A stretch of DNA of 9,519 nucleotides from UBA1557 sp041675185 (GTDB lineage Bacteria > Patescibacteriota > Patescibacteriia > Magasanikbacterales > UBA922). Numbering within the stretch: position 1 is the stretch's first letter; the number at the start of each line of letters is the position of its first letter. The notes below the pieces were generated by a model. The model had not been told where the DNA came from. It saw only the letters and a program-made list of their open reading frames with translations, and did not search any database. Where the stretch lies: contig JBAYUH010000029.1 of the NCBI GenBank assembly GCA_041675185.1, positions 1 through 9,519 on the forward strand, given 5' to 3'. The translations under genes were made by a program, and so were the position numbers. Positions 1-5,894 of this stretch are shown piece after piece.

Positions 1-2
1 AA

Positions 3-86
3 ATTTTGGAAGAAATTGATGAAAGTGATGAAAATATTGAGTTGGCACAAGAGAGTTGTCCGGCAGAGGCGATTTTTATTTCTTAA
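3..86 (+). CDS. C-terminal end of a ferredoxin-like protein (5' truncated)
   Basis: An open frame enters from the left window edge and stops with TAA at 84-86, leaving 27 codons. The stretch is acidic (LEEIDESDENIELAQ) and ends ESCPAEAIFIS. The Cys-Pro pair followed by AI and a hydrophobic tail matches the C-terminal cluster-binding end of small bacterial ferredoxins, where Cys-Pro-x-x-Ala-Ile carries the last Fe-S ligand. The expected role is low-potential electron transfer in the cytoplasm. The other cysteines lie outside the window, so the cluster type (one or two clusters, 3Fe or 4Fe) cannot be told. The next promoter begins 19 bases after the stop, so the gene is probably transcribed separately from rpsB. 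No clear terminator hairpin with a T tract follows it. The family call rests on a short segment only. Confidence 0.6.
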   Translation: MLEEIDESDENIELAQESCPAEAIFIS

Positions 87-104
87 TAAAAGTTCAATGC
101 AATC

Positions 105-133
105 TTGACAAATTTCTGACAATACTATATATT
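105..133 (+). promoter_or_regulatory. Sigma-70 type promoter for rpsB(-tsf)
   Basis: A perfect TTGACA -35 box (105-110) is separated by 17 bases from a TATATT -10 box (128-133). Transcription would start near 140, giving a leader of about 125 bases before rpsB. That is long enough to hold the two hairpins seen at 153-167 and 217-233. Confidence 0.75.
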
Positions 134-152
134 GTATGCACTTCAGCTTAGC

Positions 153-167
153 TCCGCCCAAGGCGGA
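153..167. repeat. GC-rich hairpin TCCGCC-CAA-GGCGGA in the rpsB leader
   Basis: A perfect 6-bp inverted repeat with a 3-base loop lies just downstream of the predicted rpsB transcription start. It stands out as GC-rich in AT-rich surroundings. No T tract follows, so it is not a normal intrinsic terminator. The same arms, TCCGCC and GGCGGA, recur as the outer arms of the hairpin before ftsH (2494-2527), so it may belong to a dispersed palindromic family. Confidence 0.55.
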
Positions 168-216
168 TCTTAATGAAAACGTTTTATAAATCCCTCATCT
201 TTCTGATATTTTCCTG

Positions 217-233
217 TCCCGACTCAGTCGGGA
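217..233. repeat. GC-rich hairpin TCCCGAC-TCA-GTCGGGA in the rpsB leader
   Basis: A perfect 7-bp stem with a 3-base loop lies about 30 bases upstream of the rpsB start. It is preceded by CCTGTCCC (213-220, overlapping the stem), a word also found in the hairpin before ftsH (2503-2510). The direct repeat TTTCTGA flanks it (200-206 and 234-240). Only a short T run follows, so termination is unlikely. It could be a leader structure controlling S2 synthesis or a small mobile palindrome, and the sequence does not decide between these. Confidence 0.55.
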
Positions 234-251
234 TTTCTGAAAGAGAGGACT

Positions 252-256
252 AAGGA
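252..256 (+). promoter_or_regulatory. Shine-Dalgarno site of rpsB
   Basis: AAGGA lies nine bases before the ATG at 266. It is the only convincing Shine-Dalgarno match among the starts in this window and supports 266 over the out-of-frame ATG at 259, which lies only two bases after it. Confidence 0.7.
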
Positions 257-265
257 AAATGCTAT

Positions 266-1006
266 ATGGAAATTCCTTCAATCTTGGAGATGCTCCAAGC
301 TGGTGTTCACTTTGGACACAAAGGGTCTCGTTGGTACCCAAAGATGAAACCTTTCATCTTCACACAACGTAACCAAGTACATATCGTGGACTTGGAAAAA
401 ACAAAGGTACAATTAGAAATAATTTTGCCACAGATTAAACAATTGGCAAAGGAAGGTAAACAAATTTTGTTTGTTTCTACCAAACCTCAAGCCAAAGCAA
501 TCGTCAAAAAAGCTGCACAAGATTGTGGTATGCCATTTTTGGTTGATCGTTGGATTGGTGGTATGCTTACCAATTTTACTGAGATCAAAAAGTTGGTAAA
601 AAATTATGTTACTCTAAAAGATCAACAAGACAAAGGTCAATTGGGTAAATACACCAAGAAAGAACAATTGGAAATCGGAAAGAAGATTGAAAAAATGGAT
701 AAATATTTGTCAGGTTTGGTAAGTTTGAATAATTTGCCAGATGTTGTATTCATTCCTTCTATGCAGTGTGAAAAAACTGCAGTGACTGAAGCCAATCGTA
801 TGAGTATACCAATTATTGGTATTTGTGATACTAATGCTAATCCAAACAAAGCTGAGTATGTAATTCCAGCCAATGACGATGCTGTCAAATCTATTGAAAT
901 GATGGTCGGACTTGTGAGAGATACTATAAAAAAAGGTGTTGCTGAAAAAACAAAGGATGTTGCTTCCATAAAAGTTGAAGATAAAAAAGAAAACGTTGCT
1001 AAATAA
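266..1006 (+). CDS. rpsB: 30S ribosomal protein S2
   Basis: Encodes a 246-residue protein of normal length for bacterial S2, which binds the head-platform junction of the 30S subunit and is needed for S1 and mRNA association. Family hallmarks visible in order are AGVHFGHKGSRWYPKM near residues 12-27, the HIVDLEKT stretch near 39-46, LVDRWIGGMLTNF near 92-104, a lysine-rich helical arm around 110-145, and the C-terminal core with IPIIGICDTNANP and IPANDDAVKSI. A lysine-rich tail closes the protein. The ATG at 266 is chosen because AAGGA sits nine bases upstream and the sequence begins like other S2 proteins. It lies upstream of tsf, the classic bacterial order, and is probably cotranscribed with it, since no promoter or terminator with a T tract is evident between them. 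The long leader could allow feedback control by S2, which is an inference from other bacteria. Confidence 0.98.
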   Translation: MEIPSILEMLQAGVHFGHKGSRWYPKMKPFIFTQRNQVHIVDLEKTKVQLEIILPQIKQLAKEGKQILFVSTKPQAKAIVKKAAQDCGMPFLVDRWIGGMLTNFTEIKKLVKNYVTLKDQQDKGQLGKYTKKEQLEIGKKIEKMDKYLSGLVSLNNLPDVVFIPSMQCEKTAVTEANRMSIPIIGICDTNANPNKAEYVIPANDDAVKSIEMMVGLVRDTIKKGVAEKTKDVASIKVEDKKENVAK

Positions 1007-1019
1007 ATTTTGCATCAAA

Positions 1020-1085
1020 GTAAATAGTAAATAGACAACAGTAAAAAGTTTTGTAATCTATTTACTATTTACAGTTTACTGTTTA
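1020..1085. repeat. Inverted heptamer array / long AT-rich stem-loop between rpsB and tsf
   Basis: The left arm is built from 7-base units (TAAATAG twice, then ACAACAG and TAAAAAG, 1021-1048). The right arm has complementary-type units (CTATTTA twice, CAGTTTA, CTGTTTA, 1058-1085). Bases 1020-1035 and 1057-1072 are perfect 16-bp inverted repeats with a 21-base loop. A second pair, AACAGTAAA (1037-1045) and TTTACTGTT (1075-1083), and the short palindrome ACAGT-TT-ACTGT (1071-1082) give alternative folds. It occupies most of the rpsB-tsf gap and would be transcribed. No T run directly follows the stem, so it is more likely a processing or stability element or a short tandem repeat than a terminator. 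Confidence 0.7.
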
Positions 1086-1108
1086 CTTTTAATTTTTAAA
1101 ATAAAATT

Positions 1109-1759
1109 ATGTCTATATCTGCTTCTGAGATTGCCAAGCTTCGTGCTCAAACCGGAGCTGGCATGATGGATTGTAAAAATGCTTTGGAAGAATCCAATGG
1201 AGACTTTGACAAAGCTATAGATTGGTTGCGTAAAAGAGGTACTGCCAAAGCTGCCAAGAGAGCTGGAAAAATTGCAGCTGAAGGAAAAGTATTTACTTAT
1301 CTTCATGGTGCTGGAAAGATTGGTGTCATGTTGGAACTAAATTCTGAGACAGATTTCGTGGCTAAAAATGAAAATTTTTTAGCACTTGGCAATGATATTG
1401 CTATGCATATCGCTGCTATGAATCCAAAATATTTGTCTCGTGAAGAAGTATCTAAAGAAGATTTAGAAAGAGAAAAAGATATTTATCGTGTCCAATTACA
1501 AAATGAAAAAAAACCAGCTGAGATGATTGAAAAAATTTTGGAAGGTAAAATGAATAAATATTATTCTGAAGTCTGTCTTCTTGAACAAGCTTATATCAAA
1601 GATGAAGACAAAACTGTTGAACAGCTTTTGATTGCTACTTCTGGTTCAATTGGTGAAAAAATTAGTCTTCGTCGTTTCGCTCGTTTCGAAGTTGGTGAAG
1701 GTATTGAAAAGAAAGTTACAGATTTTGTAGCTGAAGTGAATGAACAATTGGGAGTGTAA
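1109..1759 (+). CDS. tsf: Elongation factor Ts
   Basis: Encodes a 216-residue EF-Ts, the nucleotide exchange factor that releases GDP from EF-Tu. The N-terminal UBA-like domain carries the signature KLRAQTGAGMMDCKNAL (residues 10-26) followed by NGDFDKAIDWLRKRG. The core contains TDFVAKNE (81-88), whose Asp-Phe pair is the part that in E. coli inserts into EF-Tu near the Mg2+ site. The protein is shorter than the 283-residue E. coli form and closer to the short single-core type known from Thermus. The ATG at 1109 gives the expected N-terminus. No Shine-Dalgarno sequence is visible; the leader is nearly pure A and T. It follows rpsB by about 100 bases and ends before a strong hairpin terminator. 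The usual downstream pyrH and frr genes are absent. Confidence 0.97.
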   Translation: MSISASEIAKLRAQTGAGMMDCKNALEESNGDFDKAIDWLRKRGTAKAAKRAGKIAAEGKVFTYLHGAGKIGVMLELNSETDFVAKNENFLALGNDIAMHIAAMNPKYLSREEVSKEDLEREKDIYRVQLQNEKKPAEMIEKILEGKMNKYYSEVCLLEQAYIKDEDKTVEQLLIATSGSIGEKISLRRFARFEVGEGIEKKVTDFVAEVNEQLGV

Positions 1760-1790
1760 TCTTCATTAAAGCATTAAAACATGAAAATAT

Positions 1791-1816
1791 AAAAACAACC
1801 GAGAGGTTGTTTTTTA
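1791..1816. terminator. Bidirectional intrinsic terminator between tsf and the convergent gene
   Basis: AAAAACAACC (1791-1800), a GAGA loop and GGTTGTTTTT (1805-1814) form a 10-bp stem followed by further T-rich sequence. Read on the minus strand, the same stem is followed by TTTTTATATTTT. It can therefore end both tsf from the left and the minus-strand gene from the right. Confidence 0.85.
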
Positions 1817-1861
1817 TTTCAGCTAATGTTTGGTACACATTACATACAGCAGATTAATATT

Positions 1862-2302
1862 TTAGGAACGTTCTGAATTGATTTGTTTCTCGTCACTTTT
1901 AGACGATACATTTCCTTGTTTATATTCTATAAATTTTTTTAAAGCATTACGCCAACCTTTGAATCTTTTGCAGTAAATGTCAACAGAATAATCTGAAAAT
2001 GGCTTCTTTATTTCTTTATGACGAGGCTGGTGACCGAGCTTTTTCCAAACCTTATCTAAGTTATCAAGTAATTGTTCATTGGTAATAGTTTTGCTTACCG
2101 TGATATCAAGGCCAGCCTTTTTCAAGGCGTTATTCCAAGAGCCAAATAGTTTATAAAAAAGATAATGTGAAAATTTTCCAAGCTTAATATATTCATTTTG
2201 CGTAATATTTTTCTTATTCAAAAATCCAGTGACTCGTTTAATGTCATTTATTAATTCTTCTTCGATGTTATTTATTACATTGTAGCGTAATTTTATTTTC
2301 AT
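1862..2302 (-). CDS. Homing-endonuclease-associated repeat protein without nuclease domain
   Basis: A 146-residue basic protein made almost entirely of two helical repeats (about residues 14-65 and 76-127). Each ends with the same signature: KLFGSWNNALKKAGL in the first and KRFKGWRNALKKF in the second. This pattern of an N-terminal helix, a variable linker and a closing F-x-x-W-x-x-AL helix is that of the homing endonuclease associated repeat (HNH_repeat type), thought to bind DNA next to HNH nucleases. No HNH or other nuclease motif follows; the protein ends with a short polar tail (SSKSDEKQINSERS). It may be a stand-alone DNA-binding protein or the remnant of a homing endonuclease. ATG at 2302 is preferred over the in-frame TTG at 2326, which would add eight residues. 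No Shine-Dalgarno sequence is visible. It is convergent with tsf, divergent from ftsH, and is the only minus-strand gene here. Confidence 0.8.
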   Translation of the reverse strand: MKIKLRYNVINNIEEELINDIKRVTGFLNKKNITQNEYIKLGKFSHYLFYKLFGSWNNALKKAGLDITVSKTITNEQLLDNLDKVWKKLGHQPRHKEIKKPFSDYSVDIYCKRFKGWRNALKKFIEYKQGNVSSKSDEKQINSERS

Positions 2303-2418
2303 TTGATAAAAATTTACAAATTTCAAATAACGTTTATCGGTATAAGAAATTTTTAAATAATTGCTAAAATATGTTAGAATTTTTTTTTATTCTTTTACTC
2401 ATAATTAGGTTTGTCTAT

Positions 2419-2448
2419 ATTATACACAAAAACTCATTAAATAAGCAA
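2419..2448 (-). promoter_or_regulatory. Possible promoter for the minus-strand repeat-protein gene
   Basis: On the minus strand TATAAT (2424-2419) lies about 115 bases before the ATG. A weak TTGCTT sits 18 bases further upstream (2448-2443), so only the -10 box is convincing. The region is AT-rich, and chance matches are likely. Confidence 0.3.
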
Positions 2449-2458
2449 GTATCCATCG

Positions 2459-2546
2459 ACTTTATAGACTTTTGACTTTCTCGCGTAGACGAGTCCGCCT
2501 TACCTGTCCCACTTTGGTGGGGGCGGAATAAACTTTACAGACTTTT
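2459..2546. repeat. 15-bp direct repeats flanking a GC-rich insert
   Basis: ACTTTATAGACTTTT (2459-2473) and ACTTTACAGACTTTT (2532-2546) differ at one base and bracket 58 bases that contain the GC-rich compound hairpin. The arrangement resembles a small inserted or duplicated element in front of the ftsH promoter. No coding sequence lies inside. Confidence 0.6.
2480..2527. repeat. Compound GC-rich hairpin upstream of ftsH
   Basis: A small stem CTCG/CGAG (2480-2483 and 2490-2493) is followed by a nested hairpin. The outer arms are TCCGCC (2494-2499) and GGCGGA (2522-2527). The inner arms are CCCAC (2508-2512) and GTGGG (2517-2521) around a TTTG loop, with an 8-base bulge on the left side only. 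It lies upstream of the ftsH -35 box, so it is outside the predicted ftsH mRNA. It shares TCCGCC, GGCGGA and CCTGTCCC with the rpsB leader hairpins. Confidence 0.6.
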
Positions 2547-2564
2547 ATCATTTCTTTCCCCAAA

Positions 2565-2593
2565 TTGACAAAAACATACTTTTATCATATAAT
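2565..2593 (+). promoter_or_regulatory. Consensus sigma-70 promoter of ftsH
   Basis: TTGACA (2565-2570), exactly 17 bases, then TATAAT (2588-2593): a full consensus match. Transcription would start near 2600, some 28 bases before the ATG at 2628. The -35 TTG is in frame with ftsH and can be mistaken for a start codon, but it lies upstream of the transcript. Confidence 0.9.
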
Positions 2594-2627
2594 CATACAT
2601 ATTTTGTATTTATTAAATGAAATTTTT

Positions 2628-4487
2628 ATGAAAACTCTACTAAAAAACTTTTTAATCGTTTTTGGTGTATTACTTTTGGTTACAGCTGTGCTAAGTACTG
2701 TTAATTTTTCTAGTAAAAAGCCAGAAACATCCAATATCAATACTTTGGTTCATGATATTGAAAATGAAAGTGTCAAAAATATTGAAGTCAAAGGTGACTA
2801 TCTGTATGTCACACTCAAAGATGAAAATGCCAAACAATTGGAAATCAAAAAAGAAGCTGGTCAATCCTTTTCTGAATTGATGAGTAATTATGGTGTAGCT
2901 TCAGATAAGTTGGCTTTGGTAGATGTGACTGTACAAGATCAAACTGGTTGGAAATTTTGGGTTAGTGTGCTTGCTCCTTGGATTATTCCTTTATTACTCT
3001 TTGGTGTGCTTATTTATTTTTTTACTCGTCAAGTAAAAGGTGCGAACAACAAAGCTATGGGCTTTGGCCAAAGTAGTGCTCGCCAAGTCAAACCAGATGA
3101 CAAAAATAAAAAAACTTTCAAAGATGTAGCAGGTGCTAAAGAAGCCAAAGAAGAATTGATGGAAATAGTAGATTTTCTAAAAGATCCAAAAAAATTTACA
3201 GACATGGGAGCCAAAATTCCAAAAGGTTTGCTTTTGATGGGTTCTCCTGGAACAGGCAAGACTTTGTTAGCAAAGTCTATTGCTGGTGAAGCTGGAGTAC
3301 CATTTTTCCATATATCTGGTTCAGAATTTGTGGAAATGTTTGTGGGTGTAGGCGCATCTCGTGTGCGTGATCTTTTCAACAAAGCTAAGAAAGTTGCACC
3401 AGCTATTATTTTTATAGATGAAATAGATGCTGTTGGTCGCAAGCGTGGTTCTGGTCTTGGTGGAAGTCATGATGAAAGAGAACAAACTCTCAATCAGATT
3501 CTTGTAGAGATGGATGGTTTTGATCCAAATCTTGGTGTGATTGTCGTAGCTGCAACCAATAGACCTGATGTACTTGATCCTGCTTTACTTCGTCCAGGAC
3601 GTTTTGATCGTCGTATTGTGATAGATTTGCCAGATATCAATGATAGAGAAGAAATTCTAAAAGTTCATGCCAAAAATAAACCTTTGTCCAAAGAAGTTTC
3701 TTTGCGTAAAATAGCTGAGCGTACGCCTGGTTTTTCTGGAGCTGATTTGGAAAATTTGTTGAATGAAGCAGCTATTTTGGCTGTGAGAAAAACACAAAAA
3801 CAAGTAGAAGAAATAGATGTTTTGCAAAGTATTGAAAAAGTAATTTTGGGTCCAGAAAAGAAAAATCGTGTGATGACAGAAAAAGATCATGAGATGACAG
3901 CTTATCATGAAGCTGGTCATGCTATTGTCGGTCACTTCTTGCCACATTGTGATAGTATTCGCAAAGTTTCTATCATTGGTCGTGGTATGGCTGGTGGCTA
4001 TACTCTTTCTATGCCTGACAAAGATGTTCATTACAATACTTTGGCTAAATTCAACAATGATCTTGCCATGATGCTTGGTGGTTATGTCACAGAAAAATTG
4101 GTTTATGGAGATGATATGCTCTCTACTGGCCCATCTAGTGATTTGAAAAAAGCTACAAGTATTGCTCGTTCTATGGTTCTTCGTTATGGTATGAGTGAAA
4201 AGCTTGGACCTCGTCAATATGGAGAAAATGAAGAATATATTTTCTTGGCTCAAGAAATTCATGACAAGAAAAACTATAGTGAAAAAACAGCTGAAGTAAT
4301 AGATGAAGAAATAAGTAATATTTTGCATAATGCTGAGAAATTGGCTAGGAAGATTATCACTGAGCATCGTGTACAGATGGACAAACTAGTAGCTGTACTT
4401 ATCAAAGAAGAAACAGTTGAAGAAGAGAAATTTGTGGAAATAGTTGGTAAAGGTGTAAAGCATGATGAGACTATCAAAATTTCTTAA
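2628..4487 (+). CDS. ftsH: ATP-dependent zinc metalloprotease FtsH
   Basis: A 619-residue membrane AAA+ protease that extracts and degrades misfolded membrane proteins and short-lived regulators, working as a hexamer with its catalytic part in the cytoplasm. Transmembrane helix 1 spans about residues 6-26, a small extracytoplasmic domain follows, and helix 2 spans about 110-134. The AAA module has Walker A GSPGTGKT (205-212), with Ser in place of the more usual Pro. It also has the pore loop MFVGVGASRVRDLF, Walker B IIFIDEID (260-267), and the second region of homology ending LLRPGRFDRR with arginine fingers near 325-328. The protease domain has HEAGH (427-431) and Asp505 in GPSSDL as the likely third zinc ligand. 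ATG 2628 is used because the longer reading from TTG 2565 begins inside the promoter -35 box. No Shine-Dalgarno is evident. The gene appears monocistronic, with its own promoter and terminator. Confidence 0.98.
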   Translation: MKTLLKNFLIVFGVLLLVTAVLSTVNFSSKKPETSNINTLVHDIENESVKNIEVKGDYLYVTLKDENAKQLEIKKEAGQSFSELMSNYGVASDKLALVDVTVQDQTGWKFWVSVLAPWIIPLLLFGVLIYFFTRQVKGANNKAMGFGQSSARQVKPDDKNKKTFKDVAGAKEAKEELMEIVDFLKDPKKFTDMGAKIPKGLLLMGSPGTGKTLLAKSIAGEAGVPFFHISGSEFVEMFVGVGASRVRDLFNKAKKVAPAIIFIDEIDAVGRKRGSGLGGSHDEREQTLNQILVEMDGFDPNLGVIVVAATNRPDVLDPALLRPGRFDRRIVIDLPDINDREEILKVHAKNKPLSKEVSLRKIAERTPGFSGADLENLLNEAAILAVRKTQKQVEEIDVLQSIEKVILGPEKKNRVMTEKDHEMTAYHEAGHAIVGHFLPHCDSIRKVSIIGRGMAGGYTLSMPDKDVHYNTLAKFNNDLAMMLGGYVTEKLVYGDDMLSTGPSSDLKKATSIARSMVLRYGMSEKLGPRQYGENEEYIFLAQEIHDKKNYSEKTAEVIDEEISNILHNAEKLARKIITEHRVQMDKLVAVLIKEETVEEEKFVEIVGKGVKHDETIKIS

Positions 4488-4512
4488 GAAACAAAATTAA
4501 GTTTTATAGAAA

Positions 4513-4540
4513 AGACGCAAATTTATTTGCGTCTCTTTTT
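4513..4540 (+). terminator. Intrinsic terminator of ftsH
   Basis: AGACGCAAA (4513-4521) and TTTGCGTCT (4526-4534) form a perfect 9-bp stem with a TTTA loop, followed by CTTTTT. It lies 25 bases after the ftsH stop and before the next promoter. Confidence 0.9.
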
Positions 4541-4566
4541 GTAATAAAGTAAATATATGCTATAAT
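4539..4566 (+). promoter_or_regulatory. Extended -10 promoter of the first anchor-module gene
   Basis: TATAAT (4561-4566) is preceded directly by TGC, an extended -10 element. TTGTAA (4539-4544) at a 16-base spacing serves as a partial -35. The -35 box overlaps the T tract of the ftsH terminator. Transcription would start about 30 bases before the ATG at 4603. Confidence 0.7.
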
Positions 4567-4602
4567 AGAAAAAGATTTTTTTATATATTTATATTTATTT
4601 TT

Positions 4603-5805
4603 ATGACTTTGGGCAAAGTTGATAATACACCAGAAAATAATAATCCTTGGTATGTAACTGATAATAAGTTTCATAATTATTGGATTTGGCATGGATTATT
4701 CAATTCTAATAGAAGTCTTCATCGTGACATAAATTCTGTTGACGTTCAAAAACAATCAAGATATCTCAAAAAACAAATTGTTTTTCAATATTTCAAAAAC
4801 TTTTTTTTGTTTCCTATTTTATTTTTACGTCTTTTGATGCCATGGTATCTCAAGGGTAAAAATAATGTCTGGACAAATATCAGAACTATTTTGAAAAATG
4901 ATGAATTCAAACCTCTGAGATTTGCTATTTTTTTTCAGATAATTTTTTGGATTATTTTGTTTTGTTTAGGATATATTTCTTTTTATAATTATTTTCAATA
5001 TACCAAAGCAATTGAGAATAAAGTAATAACAAATACTATTTCGGAAGTAAATAATATACCAGATAATTTAGAATCTGATAATACAATAGTAGACACTGAA
5101 GTATTGTTTCCTGTTAGTGCAAATAGAACAAATGTATTTGTCTCTCTTATTTTATCTGATGGCAATCTTGAAATAGCCAAACAACAAGTACATTTTGCAG
5201 ATCAAAAAATTGATGAACTAGAGACCTTGGCACTATCAGTCAACCAGAATTTTGATTATAAACAGATTTTGGATTTGGTATCAGCTTCACAAGCTATGAT
5301 GCTGGATATAGCAAACAACAAAGATACTTTCTTCCAAGAAGCTGATAGTGAGGATGTGAACAATTTGTTTGTAAGAGCGATGAATCATGAAGTTAGACGT
5401 GAATTGGTTTTGAACGGGATTGCTATAAATGTTGATATTTTGTTGAATGACGAACAAAAAAATAGTTTCAATGAATTGAGAAATAATATATCTACACAAA
5501 CAAAACAATTTTTGGACAACACAATAAACGATAGTAGATTTGATAGTTCAAGAGATTATTTGGAAAAAGTAAGAAGAAATTTTACAAGTATTGTGGATAT
5601 AACAGACTATGTATATTTAGATAGAAGGGCAGAATTGGTTTCACAAATGTATTCAGGTAATATCCAAAATAATTTTGAGCTAGCAAGTCTAGATAAAAAT
5701 TTTCAAGAATATTTTGGCTATAATTTTGATATATTTTTCAATACTTATACTCCAGAAGATACTATTGATATAGACAATATAGTAGAGTTTGCCTTGAGTT
5801 TGTAA
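4603..5805 (+). CDS. Membrane protein with NYWxWHGLFNS anchor module and helical outer domain
   Basis: A 400-residue protein of no family I can name with confidence. Residues 25-35 read NYWIWHGLFNS. A basic and aromatic block (54-80, YLKKQIV, YFKNFFLFPI) and GKNNVWTN follow, then EFKPLR leading into one strong transmembrane helix (107-128). Positive charges before the helix and fewer after it suggest the N-terminus is inside and the 270-residue C-terminus outside. The outer part is mostly helical and polar. A segment near 168-211 (LFPVSANRT to DELETLAL) loosely resembles the start of DUF5667-type extracytoplasmic helical domains; this is a weak resemblance only. No catalytic motif is visible. 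The first about 110 conserved residues recur in the next gene, with about 61% identity (46 of 75, no gaps) from YLKK to the end of the helix. ATG 4603 follows an AT-only leader without Shine-Dalgarno. The gene ends with TAA and no clear terminator follows. Confidence 0.85.
   Translation: MTLGKVDNTPENNNPWYVTDNKFHNYWIWHGLFNSNRSLHRDINSVDVQKQSRYLKKQIVFQYFKNFFLFPILFLRLLMPWYLKGKNNVWTNIRTILKNDEFKPLRFAIFFQIIFWIILFCLGYISFYNYFQYTKAIENKVITNTISEVNNIPDNLESDNTIVDTEVLFPVSANRTNVFVSLILSDGNLEIAKQQVHFADQKIDELETLALSVNQNFDYKQILDLVSASQAMMLDIANNKDTFFQEADSEDVNNLFVRAMNHEVRRELVLNGIAINVDILLNDEQKNSFNELRNNISTQTKQFLDNTINDSRFDSSRDYLEKVRRNFTSIVDITDYVYLDRRAELVSQMYSGNIQNNFELASLDKNFQEYFGYNFDIFFNTYTPEDTIDIDNIVEFALSL
4675..4986 (+). 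repeat. Copy A of the shared N-terminal membrane-anchor module
   Basis: Codes for residues 25-128 of the 4603-5805 protein. It matches residues 29-136 of the next gene: 10 of 11 residues in NYWxWHGLFNS and 46 of 75 in the gap-free block from YLKK through the transmembrane helix. The linker between the two blocks is 18 residues here and 22 in the other copy. The DNA is also recognisably similar, pointing to gene duplication followed by replacement of the outer domain. Confidence 0.85.
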
Positions 5806-5839
5806 ATTTGTTGGCTTTGTTTAAAACTGTGGATATGTT

Positions 5840-5868
5840 TTGTGTAAATTATAAAAAAAGAGTATAAT
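5840..5868 (+). promoter_or_regulatory. Promoter of the large ELWxxDGT repeat gene
   Basis: TATAAT (5863-5868) has TTGTGT (5840-5845) 17 bases upstream. It lies in the 89-base gap after the preceding gene, with a predicted start about 20 bases before the ATG at 5895. The two anchor-module genes may therefore be transcribed separately. Confidence 0.6.
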
Positions 5869-5894
5869 AACATAAGTTTAAAAACTTTGTATAT

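Noticed and set aside
217..240. Intrinsic terminator or attenuator before rpsB
   Set aside because: The stem is good, but only three T residues follow before C, which is too short for an intrinsic terminator.
1020..1085. CRISPR-like or terminator interpretation of the heptamer array
   Set aside because: The units are only 7 bases with no spacers, so it is not CRISPR. The stem is AT-only and not followed by a T tract, so it is not a typical terminator.
637..1306. Minus-strand open frames at 637-969, 710-1018 and 1076-1306
   Set aside because: They are antisense to rpsB and tsf, without domain similarity or start signals.
2565..2627. N-terminal extension of FtsH from TTG 2565
   Set aside because: The segment contains the -35 and -10 boxes of the ftsH promoter, so it is mostly untranscribed from that promoter.
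3029..4477. Minus-strand open frames at 3029-3442, 3657-4367 and 4274-4477
   Set aside because: They are antisense to ftsH, whose plus frame has every family motif.
4504..5508. Minus-strand open frames at 4504-4692, 4995-5180 and 5287-5508
   Set aside because: They overlap the ftsH terminator or the 4603-5805 gene and consist of low-complexity AT-rich codons.
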